15,143 nucleotides of DNA from DASYTH01 sp035712165. GTDB taxonomy: Bacteria; Actinomycetota; Actinomycetes; Mycobacteriales; Pseudonocardiaceae. The stretch lies in the NCBI RefSeq assembly GCF_035712165.1, contig NZ_DASTBH010000290.1:1-15143 (forward strand), written 5' to 3'. Made by a program: the position numbers and the translations under genes. Under the pieces are notes generated by a model. The model was given only the letters and a program-made list of their open reading frames with translations. It ran no database searches and had not been told where the DNA came from. Shown piece by piece: positions 6,603 through 13,794 of the stretch (positions are counted from its first letter, which is position 1; each line of letters begins with the position of its first letter).

Positions 6603-7107
6603 AACTGGGAACTCGGAGCTCTCCGTGCGACGGGCACGGACCAGCGACGTACGCGCGATGAAGTCCATCCTCGACGGCTACGCCGGGCGGGTACTGCTGG
6701 CCAAACCGCTGGTCACGCTGTATGAGGACGTACAGGAGTTCCTGGTCGCCGAGCTCGACGGGGAGCTGGCCGGCTGCGGCGCGCTGCACGTGCTGTGGGA
6801 GGACATCGGCGAGCTGCGCACGATCGCGATCCGGTCCGGCGTGACCGGCCGGGGCATCGGCCACGCCCTGGTCGACGCGCTGATCTGCGGCGCAAGGGAG
6901 CTGGGTCTGGCGCGGCTGTTCGTGCTGACCTTCGAGACGCGGTTCTTCGCCGCGCACGGCTTCGTGGAGATCGACGGCACCCCGGTCTCCCCCGAGGTCT
7001 ACGAGGAGATCCGCCGCTCGCTCGACGAGGGCGTCGCCGAGTTCCTCGACCTCCCCTACGTCAAGCCCAACACCCTCGGCAACACCCGGATGCTGCTGGA
7101 GCTGTAG
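6598..7107 (+). CDS. argA: Amino-acid N-acetyltransferase (N-acetylglutamate synthase), ArgA
   Basis: A 169-residue single-domain GNAT acetyltransferase that acetylates L-glutamate with acetyl-CoA, the first step of arginine biosynthesis. It resembles the short ArgA of mycobacteria (Rv2747), which lacks the amino-acid kinase domain of the E. coli enzyme. Recognisable stretches are VRRARTSDV (10-18), KPLVTLYEDVQEF (36-48), CGALHVLWEDIGELRTIAI (60-78), the acetyl-CoA loop VTGRGIGHALV (82-92) and EFLDLPYVKPNTLGNTRMLL (148-167). The ATG at 6598 has only a weak GGAT upstream; a GTG at 6625 (residue 10) is an alternative start, and the extra residues 1-9 are unremarkable. It diverges from the hydroxyquinol operon and converges on a small membrane-protein gene. 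Its closeness to ftsK also recalls the mycobacterial arrangement, from memory. Confidence in function is high. Confidence 0.9.
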   Translation: MKTGNSELSVRRARTSDVRAMKSILDGYAGRVLLAKPLVTLYEDVQEFLVAELDGELAGCGALHVLWEDIGELRTIAIRSGVTGRGIGHALVDALICGARELGLARLFVLTFETRFFAAHGFVEIDGTPVSPEVYEEIRRSLDEGVAEFLDLPYVKPNTLGNTRMLLEL

Positions 7108-7114
7108 GCATCCG

Positions 7115-7136
7115 GGCGTCACCGAGGGTGCACGCC
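7115..7136. terminator. Hairpin terminator shared by argA and the convergent membrane-protein gene
   Basis: GGCGTCACC (7115-7123) pairs with GGTG (7127-7130) and ACGCC (7132-7136), giving a 9-bp stem with one bulged C and a GAG loop. It begins seven bases after the argA stop and ends directly at the stop codon of the minus-strand gene. There is no T-tract. Its position between two convergent genes 29 bases apart suggests it serves both directions. Confidence 0.6.
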
Positions 7137-7550
7137 TCAGACGTGCGCCGGGGCCTGCTGCGGGGCCGTGGTGTCGCCGGCGCCGACGTAGCGGGCGTCG
7201 CCGAAGGCGAGGATCGGGTAGCCGACGAAGGGGAACAGCACCAGGCCGAAGAAGCCGAACGCGCCGCCCTTGCCGAACGCCTTCGCAATGCCGATCGACA
7301 CGATGATGGCGAAGACCAGGTTCACCAGCGGGATGAAGAACAGCAGCGTCCACCAGCCCGGCTTGCGGGCGACCTTGCACTGCACGTAGATGTTGTAGAT
7401 CGGGATGATGGCGGCCCAACCCGGCTGTCCGGCCTTGCTGAACACCCGCCACACGCACACGATCATGAACACGGCGATGACGCCCGTGACGATGAAGAGC
7501 GGCGCGAACGCAGCCGGGTCCACAGTGGTCGTTACAGTGCCGTCGTCCAC
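7137..7550 (-). CDS. DUF5684-like small membrane protein
   Basis: A 137-residue membrane protein resembling the DUF5684 family, whose function is not known. The first hydrophobic segment (about 14-34) is followed by the conserved block KAGQPGWAAIIPIYNIYV (39-56), then KPGWW (63-67) and a second segment (66-88), AKAFGKG (89-95), a third segment (96-117) and the closing FGDARYVG (116-123). The C-terminal tail (124-137) is polar and disordered-looking. The GTG start at 7550 was chosen because AAAGGA lies seven bases upstream and the hydrophobic domain follows at once. A longer reading to 7685 has an unlikely N-terminus and runs through the tandem repeat. It is the last of three minus-strand genes after ftsK, but with a 150-base gap it may have its own promoter. 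The family assignment is from memory of the motif. Confidence 0.75.
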   Translation of the reverse strand: MDDGTVTTTVDPAAFAPLFIVTGVIAVFMIVCVWRVFSKAGQPGWAAIIPIYNIYVQCKVARKPGWWTLLFFIPLVNLVFAIIVSIGIAKAFGKGGAFGFFGLVLFPFVGYPILAFGDARYVGAGDTTAPQQAPAHV

Positions 7551-7666
7551 AGAAGATCCTTTCCACAGAACAGAAAACAGGTAGGGTCGGCCGAACCCGT
7601 CGCGGCAGCCTCCCTTGTGGACTTTCGGCGCGCAATGGCTGACACCGTTTCGTGACTGTGGGCAGA

Positions 7667-7708
7667 TGCACATCAGGCGGCGCACATCAGGCGGTGCACA
7701 TCAGGCGA
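7667..7708. repeat. Three tandem copies of a 14-bp unit
   Basis: The units are TGCACATCAGGCGG (7667-7680), CGCACATCAGGCGG (7681-7694) and TGCACATCAGGCGA (7695-7708), head to tail with no spacers. The last copy contains the stop codon of the 7701-8027 gene, and the other two lie just behind it on the minus strand. This looks like slippage-type duplication. The rest of the gap 7551-7666 carries the leader and ribosome binding site of the downstream gene but no convincing promoter boxes. Confidence 0.85.
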
Positions 7709-8027
7709 GGGCGATCGCGAACGCGACCAGCACCCCGGCCGCCAGCAGCAGCCACGCCGCGAACTGCCACGGCGCCGACGAGCCGCCCCGCCGCACGGCG
7801 ACCGCCCCACCGGCGGCCAGCAGCACCAGCCCGGCCCCCAGCGCGAGCATCGGCACCAGCGCCACCAGTCGCCGGGTCTGCGGGTCGCAGATGATCGCCT
7901 CGTCCGGAGCCCGGCAGTCGATCGCCTTCAACTCCACGACGAACCCCGCCGGAATCGCCACCATCCCACCCACCACGAGCAACAACGCCGCCCCCGCGAT
8001 CAGCGACACCACCCGGTTCTCTTCCAC
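7701..8027 (-). CDS. Small three-helix membrane protein, function unknown
   Basis: A 108-residue protein not recognised as a named family. Three hydrophobic segments lie at about 7-30, 53-77 and 87-107. The arginines after the second segment (79-80) suggest that this loop is cytoplasmic and that the loop at 31-52, which is acidic and holds Cys38 and Cys47, faces outside, where the two cysteines could form a disulfide. The start is a GTG at 8027 with GGGGAGGA upstream at good spacing. It lies 87 bases downstream of ftsK on the same strand. Its stop codon sits inside the last unit of a 14-bp tandem repeat. It may be transcribed from ftsK or separately. Confidence 0.7.
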   Translation of the reverse strand: MEENRVVSLIAGAALLLVVGGMVAIPAGFVVELKAIDCRAPDEAIICDPQTRRLVALVPMLALGAGLVLLAAGGAVAVRRGGSSAPWQFAAWLLLAAGVLVAFAIALA

Positions 8028-8080
8028 CGCGTCCTCCCCTGCGTGTCCGTCGGCACTGAGAACCAGGGCACGGCGGGACG

Positions 8081-8102
8081 GTTCCGGGGTAACGGACGGA
8101 AC
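8081..8102 (-). terminator. Possible hairpin downstream of ftsK
   Basis: GTTCCG (8081-8086) and CGGAAC (8097-8102) can form a 6-bp stem with a 10-base loop, 12 bases after the ftsK stop codon. A second palindrome, AGGTAG-GA-CTACCT at 8103-8116, overlaps the stop itself. Both are short and no T-tract follows, so termination here is only a possibility and the next gene could be read through. Confidence 0.3.
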
Positions 8103-8114
8103 AGGTAGGACTAC

Positions 8115-10502
8115 CTAGAGGTCTTCGTCGTCGTCGGTGGGGGCGGGGCCGCCGCGGATGAGGTGGAGGGTGGCGTCGAGCTCGTCGGGTTTGATGAGGA
8201 CCTCGCGGGCCTTGGAGCCTTCGGAGGGGCCGACCACGCCGCGGGACTCCAGAAGGTCCATGAGGCGGCCGGCTTTGGCGAAGCCGACCCGGAGTTTGCG
8301 TTGCAGCATGGAGGTCGAGCCGAACTGCGAGGTGATGATCAGTTCGGCCGCCTGGAGCAGCACGTCGAGATCGTCGCCGATGTCGGGGTCGATCTCCCGG
8401 GCCTCGCCGGCCTTGGCGGCGGTGACGCCGTCGGTGTAGTCCGGCTGTGCCTGTTCCTTGGCGAAGGAGACCACGGCGTGGATCTCCTCGTCGGTGACGA
8501 AGGCGCCCTGGACGCGGACCGGTTTGGAGGCACCCATCGGCAGGTAGAGCCCGTCGCCCATGCCGATCAGCTTCTCGGCGCCGGGCTGGTCCAGGATGAC
8601 CCGCGAGTCGATCAGCGAGGACGTGGCGAACGCGAGCCGGGACGGCACGTTGGTCTTGATCAGACCGGTGACCACGTCCACCGACGGGCGCTGGGTGGCC
8701 AGCACCAGGTGGATCCCGGCGGCCCGGGCCTTCTGGGTGATCCGCACCACGGCGTCCTCGACGTCGCGCGGCGCGGTCATCATCAGGTCGGCCAACTCGT
8801 CCACGATGGCCAGGATGTAGGGGTAGGGCCGGTACTCGCGCTCACTGCCGGGCGGGGCGGTGATGTCCCCGGACCGGACCTTCTTGTTGAAGTCGTCGAT
8901 GTGGCGCACCCGGTTGACCTGCATGTCCTGGTAGCGCTGCTCCATCTCCTCGACCAGCCAGGCCAGCGCCGCGGCCGCCTTCTTCGGCTGGGTGATGATC
9001 GGCGTGATCAGGTGCGGGATGCCCTCGTACGGGGTCAGCTCGACCATCTTCGGGTCGATCAGGATCATCCGGACCTCGTCCGGCGTGGCCCGGGCCAGCA
9101 GCGACACCAGCATCGAGTTGACGAAGCTGGACTTGCCGGAGCCGGTGGACCCGGCACACAGCAGATGCGGCATCTTGGCCAGGTTGGCGGTGACCATGTG
9201 GCCCTCGATGTCCTTGCCGAGGCCGATCACCATCGGGTGCGGGTCGTCGGTGGCGGTGCGCGAGCGCAGCACGTCGCCCAGCCGGACCATCTCCCGGTCA
9301 CTGTTGGGCACCTCGATGCCGACCGCGGACTTGCCCGGGATGGGGGCCAGCAGCCGGACGTTGTCGGTGGCCACCGCGTAGGCGATGTTCTTGGTCAGCG
9401 CGGTGATCTTCTCCACCTTCACGCCGTGCCCGAGCTCGACCTCGTACCGGGTCACGGTGGGCCCGCGGGTGAACCCGGTCACCTGCGCGTCGACGTCGAA
9501 CTGGTCGAGCACCCCGCTGATCGCCTCGATCATCAGGTCGTTGGCCCGGCTGCGGGCCTTGGGCGCGACCCCCAGCTCCAGCAGCGTCGGCGGGGGCAGC
9601 CGGTAGTCGCCGTCGACCACCCGGCTCACGGTGATCTTGCTCGGCGCCTCCTTGGCCGGCGCGTGCTCCTTGACCTTGACCGGGCGGGCGGGCTTGGCCG
9701 GCGGCGGCTCCTCCAGCGGCAGCGGCGGCTGCTCCGGCTCGGCCATGGCGGCCTGCCGGCGCCGGGACGGCCGGCGCGGCTTGGGCTCCTCGGCCGGCGT
9801 CTCGGCGGTGGCGTCGTCGACGTACTCGGCGGTGTCCGGGTCGATGCCCAGCTCCCGCAGCCGGGTCGGGATGTCCTTGATCCGAGTGCCGGTGAACACC
9901 AGCACGGCGAACCCCATGGCCAACGCCAGCAGCGGCAGCGCCACCCAGGTGGTCACGCCCGTGGCCAGCAGCCCGCCGGACACGTAGCCCAGCGCACCGC
10001 CGGCGTACATCCATCCGTCATCGTCCGCCGGCAGTCCGCTGAACAGGTGCAGCACCCCCAGCAGGGCCAGCACGAACAGCATCGAACCGGCGATCAGCCG
10101 GGGGCGCTTGGCCGGCTGCGGGTCGGAGCGCATCAGCGTGATCCCGACCACCAGCAGCACCAGCGGCAGGGTCACGGCACCGGCGCCGATCACGGTGCGC
10201 ACGCCGCGCTCCAGCCACACGCTGACCGGCCCGCCGGTCCGCCACCAGATCCCGGCGGCGACCACGACGCCGATCGCGATCAGGGCGAACGCCACCCCGT
10301 CCCGGCGTACCTCGGCCTCGATGTCGCGGGTCCGGCCGACCGTGCGGGCCAGCCCGCCGACGCCCTTGGCCAGCAGGTTCCAGGTGCCGCGCAGCGCCCG
10401 GCCGAGCGGGTTGGACCGGCGCTTGCTCTTCGCACGGGGTGCCGGACGCCGGGTCGTTCGGGTACCGGTCCGGCCCCCTCTTGTGGTCCTGGTGGTCGCC
10501 AT
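8115..10502 (-). CDS. ftsK: FtsK/SpoIIIE DNA translocase
   Basis: A 795-residue septum-located, ATP-driven DNA pump that clears and sorts chromosome ends during division or sporulation septation. A basic N-terminus (1-60) precedes four hydrophobic segments (about 71-86, 105-123, 136-155, 165-204, the last possibly two). A Pro/Glu/Lys-rich linker (about 230-290) leads into the motor. Walker A is GSTGSGKSS (451-459), Walker B is YILAIVDELADLMM (562-575, Asp568-Glu569), and LATQRPSVDVVTGLIKTN (601-618) is conserved. The C-terminal winged-helix gamma domain (about 708-779, TSQFGSTSMLQRKLRVGFAKAGRLMDLLE) reads orienting DNA motifs and contacts XerD in homologs. The length equals the usual actinobacterial enzyme. 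ATG at 10502 was chosen; in-frame GTG codons at 10511 and 10505 are alternatives and none has a clear ribosome binding site. It diverges from the acyltransferase gene. Confidence 0.95.
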   Translation of the reverse strand: MATTRTTRGGRTGTRTTRRPAPRAKSKRRSNPLGRALRGTWNLLAKGVGGLARTVGRTRDIEAEVRRDGVAFALIAIGVVVAAGIWWRTGGPVSVWLERGVRTVIGAGAVTLPLVLLVVGITLMRSDPQPAKRPRLIAGSMLFVLALLGVLHLFSGLPADDDGWMYAGGALGYVSGGLLATGVTTWVALPLLALAMGFAVLVFTGTRIKDIPTRLRELGIDPDTAEYVDDATAETPAEEPKPRRPSRRRQAAMAEPEQPPLPLEEPPPAKPARPVKVKEHAPAKEAPSKITVSRVVDGDYRLPPPTLLELGVAPKARSRANDLMIEAISGVLDQFDVDAQVTGFTRGPTVTRYEVELGHGVKVEKITALTKNIAYAVATDNVRLLAPIPGKSAVGIEVPNSDREMVRLGDVLRSRTATDDPHPMVIGLGKDIEGHMVTANLAKMPHLLCAGSTGSGKSSFVNSMLVSLLARATPDEVRMILIDPKMVELTPYEGIPHLITPIITQPKKAAAALAWLVEEMEQRYQDMQVNRVRHIDDFNKKVRSGDITAPPGSEREYRPYPYILAIVDELADLMMTAPRDVEDAVVRITQKARAAGIHLVLATQRPSVDVVTGLIKTNVPSRLAFATSSLIDSRVILDQPGAEKLIGMGDGLYLPMGASKPVRVQGAFVTDEEIHAVVSFAKEQAQPDYTDGVTAAKAGEAREIDPDIGDDLDVLLQAAELIITSQFGSTSMLQRKLRVGFAKAGRLMDLLESRGVVGPSEGSKAREVLIKPDELDATLHLIRGGPAPTDDDEDL

Positions 10503-10532
10503 CACCCTCACGGTATCCAGTTACGTTCCCCC

Positions 10533-10550
10533 GCATGGGGCATGCCATGC
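10533..10550. promoter_or_regulatory. Inverted repeat in the divergent ftsK / acyltransferase region
   Basis: GCATGG (10533-10538) and CCATGC (10545-10550) flank GGCATG, and a second perfect palindrome GGCATGCC (10539-10546) is nested in it. It ends seven bases before the acyltransferase ATG. The 55-base region must hold both promoters, yet no clear -35/-10 pairs are seen. An operator is possible, but short GC-rich palindromes also arise by chance. Confidence 0.25.
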
Positions 10551-10557
10551 TCCGCTC

Positions 10558-11388
10558 ATGGTTGCGTCCATTCGCCGGCCGAACGAGCCGACACGCCGTA
10601 GCCGGAAGGCCGCACCCGTACCGCCGGACTGGCGGGCGATCACCTGGCTGGACCGCGCGGCGGTCCGGCTGACCGGCAACCTGGAGATCACCGGCGCCTT
10701 CCCCGGCGAGCTGCGCGGCCGCCCGGTGCTGGTGGCCGCGAACCACATCGGCATGTGGGACCCGATGGTGCTGATCGCGGCGTGCGCCCGGATCGACGTG
10801 GACCTGCGGTTCATGCTCACCGCCGGGCTGCTGGACGCCCCGGTGGCGGGGTTCTTCCTGCGCCGGGCCGGGCACCTGCGGGTGGACCGGGGCAAGAGCA
10901 ACGTGGCCGAGGCGTTCGACCGGGCGATCACCGAGCTGCGCACCGCGCGGCTGCCGCTGCTGGTCTACCCGGAGGGACGGATCAGCCACGACCCCGGGCT
11001 GTGGCCGGAGCGCGGCAAGACCGGCCTGGCCCGGATGGCGCTGACCGGCAACGTCCCGGTGGTCACGATCAGCCAGTGGGGCGCGCACGAGGCGATGTAC
11101 TGGGGCACCGAGACGGCGACCAAGCCGGCGGACTTCGTGCCGTTGCTCACCTCGTTCGCCCGGGCGGTGCGCGACCGCCCGACGTTCCGGGTGCACTTCG
11201 GCCGGCAGGTGGACCTGTCCGACCTGTCGGCGAGCCGGCCCGGCGACGCGATGCGCGCCCACAAACGGATCATGGAGCAGATCGCCACGGACCTGGTGCC
11301 GCTGCGGATCGGCGAGCCGGACCGGCCCCGGTTCCACGACCCGACCCGGCCGACCGACACCCGCAGCCCCTGGCGTCCCACTGCATGA
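10558..11388 (+). CDS. PlsC-type 1-acyl-sn-glycerol-3-phosphate acyltransferase
   Basis: A 276-residue acyltransferase of the LPLAT/PlsC family, probably acylating lysophosphatidic acid to phosphatidic acid at the membrane. The catalytic block NHIGMWD is at 62-68 (His63, Asp68), the second block FLRRAGHLRVDRG at 100-112, the phosphate-binding block YPEGRIS at 137-143 and the fourth block VPVVTISQWG near 166-175. The N-terminal 24 residues are basic and proline-rich, and the C-terminal tail (about 255-276) is polar and Pro/Arg-rich. The ATG at 10558 was chosen as the first in-frame start past the divergent ftsK promoter region. It has no visible ribosome binding site, so a leaderless message is possible. 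It is followed 45 bases later by the transporter gene on the same strand. Another lysophospholipid acyltransferase role is possible. Confidence 0.87.
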   Translation: MVASIRRPNEPTRRSRKAAPVPPDWRAITWLDRAAVRLTGNLEITGAFPGELRGRPVLVAANHIGMWDPMVLIAACARIDVDLRFMLTAGLLDAPVAGFFLRRAGHLRVDRGKSNVAEAFDRAITELRTARLPLLVYPEGRISHDPGLWPERGKTGLARMALTGNVPVVTISQWGAHEAMYWGTETATKPADFVPLLTSFARAVRDRPTFRVHFGRQVDLSDLSASRPGDAMRAHKRIMEQIATDLVPLRIGEPDRPRFHDPTRPTDTRSPWRPTA

Positions 11389-11433
11389 GAAACCGGGGCG
11401 TTTACCGTCGGTCGGAAGAGGCACACTAGAGAA

Positions 11434-12468
11434 GTGACCACTGAACTTACTTCACCGGTTACCAGTCGGACCCGTGGCACCGCCTTGATCGTGCTGGCCT
11501 CGCTGTGCTTCGGCACGTCCGGCCCGCTGGCCAAACCGATCATGGACGCCGGCCTCACCCCGCAGCAGGTGGCCGGTATCCGGATCGGGCTCGCCGCGGT
11601 GATCCTGCTGGTGGTGGTCGCGCTGACCCGGCCGGAGGCGCTGCGGCTGCGCCGGGCCGACATCCGGATCATCCTCGGCTACGGCCTGATCGCCGTGGCC
11701 GCCGTGCAGGTGGTGTACTTCGTCGCCGTCGCCCGGATCCCGATCGGCGTGGCGATGCTGCTCGAGTACACCGCGCCGGTCCTGGTCGCGCTCTGGGTCC
11801 GGTTCGTGCGCGGCACCGTGCTGCCCCGGCAGGCCTGGGTAGGCACCGTGATCGCCCTGGTCGGGCTCGCGCTGGTGGCCAAGGTCTGGGAGGGGCTCGC
11901 CTTCGACGCGATCGGGCTGCTGGCCGGCATCGCCGCCGCGCTCGGGGCGGCCTCGTACTACCTGATCGGCTCGCACGCGGTGGCCACCATCGAACCGATC
12001 GGCCTGGTCACCTGGGGCATGGTCGCCGGGGCGGTCGCGATCGCGGTGTTCGTGCCGCCGTGGACCATCCCGCTGTCGGTGTTCGACTCGGCGGCGACGT
12101 TCGGGCCGTGGCACCCGCCGGTGTGGACGCTGGTGCTGGCCATCGCGGTGCTCTCCACCGCCATGGCCTACCTGCTGTCCATCTCCTCGATGCGGCACCT
12201 GCCGGCCAACGTGGCCAGCGTGCTGGCCCTGGTCGAGCCGATCGTGGCCACCGCGGCGGCCTGGGCCCTCCTCGGCCAGGCGCTGACCGCCGTGCAGGTG
12301 GTCGGCGCGGCGGTGCTACTCGGCGGCGCCACCCTGGTGCAGTTGGCGCGCACCGAGGGCAAGGTCGAGCAGGGCGGCGGTGTCGAGGTGCTCGACGACG
12401 GCATCGGCGAGCCGGTCCAGCATGGCCTCCCGCAGCATGCCGAAACCGGGGGCGTCGGGAGCCGCTGA
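11434..12468 (+). CDS. EamA-family (DMT superfamily) transporter with an unusual C-terminal tail
   Basis: A 344-residue inner-membrane exporter of the drug/metabolite transporter superfamily, with two EamA repeats of about five helices each. The first starts at LIVLASLCFGTSGPLAKP (18-35) and contains VAMLLEYTAPVLVAL (106-120); the second contains the matching MRHLPANVASVLALVEPIVA (253-272). The last helix ends near residue 304 (LLGGATLVQL). Substrates of this family include amino acids and small metabolites, and none can be named here. The GTG at 11434 gives the typical short N-terminal tail. Residues 305-344 are polar, have no family counterpart that I recognise, and are encoded antisense to cobQ. 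The coding region overlaps cobQ by 153 bases tail to tail, which suggests a lost stop codon. It follows the acyltransferase gene by 45 bases and may be co-transcribed with it. Confidence 0.88.
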   Translation: MTTELTSPVTSRTRGTALIVLASLCFGTSGPLAKPIMDAGLTPQQVAGIRIGLAAVILLVVVALTRPEALRLRRADIRIILGYGLIAVAAVQVVYFVAVARIPIGVAMLLEYTAPVLVALWVRFVRGTVLPRQAWVGTVIALVGLALVAKVWEGLAFDAIGLLAGIAAALGAASYYLIGSHAVATIEPIGLVTWGMVAGAVAIAVFVPPWTIPLSVFDSAATFGPWHPPVWTLVLAIAVLSTAMAYLLSISSMRHLPANVASVLALVEPIVATAAAWALLGQALTAVQVVGAAVLLGGATLVQLARTEGKVEQGGGVEVLDDGIGEPVQHGLPQHAETGGVGSR

Positions 12469-13794
12469 CCAGGTCCGGCCGGCCTGCCCGGCGACCTCGG
12501 CGAGCCAGCCCCGGCGGAAGCCGTCGTGTTCGAAGGCCCCGTGCCAGGGCGTGCCCCAGACCGCGCCCACCCGGCAGCCGCCCAGGAACGGCTCGGCCTC
12601 CGGATCGGCGGTCGCCTGGCCGTGGTGGATCGCGTATGCCGGCACCTCGTGCCCGCGCCACCGGGCGACCGGCGTGTCCAGGGTCTTTCCCGGTCCGAAC
12701 GTGACGGTGGTGGGCAGCAGGCCGAGGCCGCCGACCCGGCCGGCGCCGGACTCCACCTCGTCCACGATGGTGCGGGCCAGCATCTGGTAGCCGCCGCAGA
12801 TGCCCAGCAGCGGCCGGCCGGCCGCGGCCCGGTTGCGGATCACGCCGGCCAGGCCGTGTTCGCACAGCCAGCGCAGGTCGTCGACGGTGGCCCGGGAGCC
12901 CGGCAGCACGGCGATGTCGCAGTCGGCCAGCACGTCCGGGTCGGCGGTCAGGGTCACCGTCACACCGGGCTCGGCGGCCAGCGCGTCGAGGTCGGTCGCG
13001 TTGGAGGCGCGGGGAAAGCGGACCGCCGCGACGCGCAGCGGGCGGCCGCGCACGGTGCTCTCGGCCCGCCAGCCGGCCGCGGCGAGCGCGTCCTCGGAGT
13101 CCAGCCAGACCCGCTCCAGCCAGGGCAGCACGCCGAGCACCGGACGTTCGGTGAGCCGCTCCAGGGCGTCCAGCCCGGGCTGGAGCAGGCCGCGGTCACC
13201 ACGGAACTTGTTCACGATCCAGCCGGCGATGTGCGCCTGGTCCGCGGCATCGAGCAGGGCCAGGGTGCCGTACATCGCGGCGAACACGCCGCCCCGGTCG
13301 ATGTCGCCGACCACCACCACGGGCAGCCCGGCATGCCGGGCCAGGCCCAGGTTCACGTAGTCGCCGGCCCGCAGGTTGATCTCGGCCGGGCTGCCGGCGC
13401 CCTCGCACACCACCACGTCGAACCGCTTGCGCAGCCCGTCGAACGCCTCGAAGGCGATCCCGGCCAGACCCGCCCGGCCGGTGGCGTACTCCCCCGCCTC
13501 GAGCGTGCCGTACGGCCGGCCGAGCACGACCACATGGCTGCGCCGGTCGCTGCCGGGCTTGAGCAGCACCGGGTTCATCGCCGCCTCCGGCTCGACCCGG
13601 GCGGCCTTGGCCTGCAACCACTGTGCCCGGCCGATCTCTGCGCCGTCCGGGCAGACCATCGAGTTGTTCGACATGTTCTGCGCCTTGAACGGCGCCACCC
13701 GCAACCCCTGCCGGGTCAGCCACCGGCAGATCCCGGCGGCCACCAGGCTCTTGCCGGCGTCGGACGTGGTGCCGCAAACGAGGATTCCAGTCAC
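12316..13794 (-). CDS. cobQ: Cobyric acid synthase, CobQ
   Basis: A 492-residue glutamine-dependent amidotransferase that converts adenosylcobyrinic acid a,c-diamide to adenosylcobyric acid by four amidations (positions b, d, e, g) in cobalamin synthesis. The N-terminal dethiobiotin-synthetase-like ATP-binding domain has GTTSDAGKS (8-16), FKAQNMSNNSM (36-46), CEGAGSPAEINL (130-141) and GDIDRGGVFA (163-172). The C-terminal glutaminase domain has VLPGSRAT (296-303), the nucleophile Cys333 in GICGGYQML and the conserved WGTPWHGAFEHDGFR (413-427, probably with the catalytic His418). The GTG at 13794 overlaps the cobN stop as GTGA and has GAGG seven bases upstream. The conserved part ends near residue 476; the last 16 residues are non-conserved and antisense to the transporter gene. 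Length is normal for the family. Confidence 0.95.
   Translation of the reverse strand: MTGILVCGTTSDAGKSLVAAGICRWLTRQGLRVAPFKAQNMSNNSMVCPDGAEIGRAQWLQAKAARVEPEAAMNPVLLKPGSDRRSHVVVLGRPYGTLEAGEYATGRAGLAGIAFEAFDGLRKRFDVVVCEGAGSPAEINLRAGDYVNLGLARHAGLPVVVVGDIDRGGVFAAMYGTLALLDAADQAHIAGWIVNKFRGDRGLLQPGLDALERLTERPVLGVLPWLERVWLDSEDALAAAGWRAESTVRGRPLRVAAVRFPRASNATDLDALAAEPGVTVTLTADPDVLADCDIAVLPGSRATVDDLRWLCEHGLAGVIRNRAAAGRPLLGICGGYQMLARTIVDEVESGAGRVGGLGLLPTTVTFGPGKTLDTPVARWRGHEVPAYAIHHGQATADPEAEPFLGGCRVGAVWGTPWHGAFEHDGFRRGWLAEVAGQAGRTWSAAPDAPGFGMLREAMLDRLADAVVEHLDTAALLDLALGARQLHQGGAAE

Noticed and set aside
5945..6637. Extension of the oxygenase frame upstream to 6637
   Set aside because: The extra part is the out-of-phase shadow of the flavin reductase gene; a GTG with GAGGAG at 5944 gives the expected length.
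7551..7685. N-terminal extension of the DUF5684-like protein to 7685
   Set aside because: It would be encoded by the tandem-repeat region and has no family similarity; a GTG at 7550 has a good ribosome binding site.
7667..7708. The 14-bp repeats as a CRISPR array
   Set aside because: The units are too short, directly adjacent without spacers, and no cas gene is nearby.
8163..10601. An 812-codon open frame on the plus strand opposite ftsK
   Set aside because: It mirrors ftsK, is packed with Gly, Arg, His, Asp and Val in no domain-like pattern, and results from the GC-rich third positions of the real gene.
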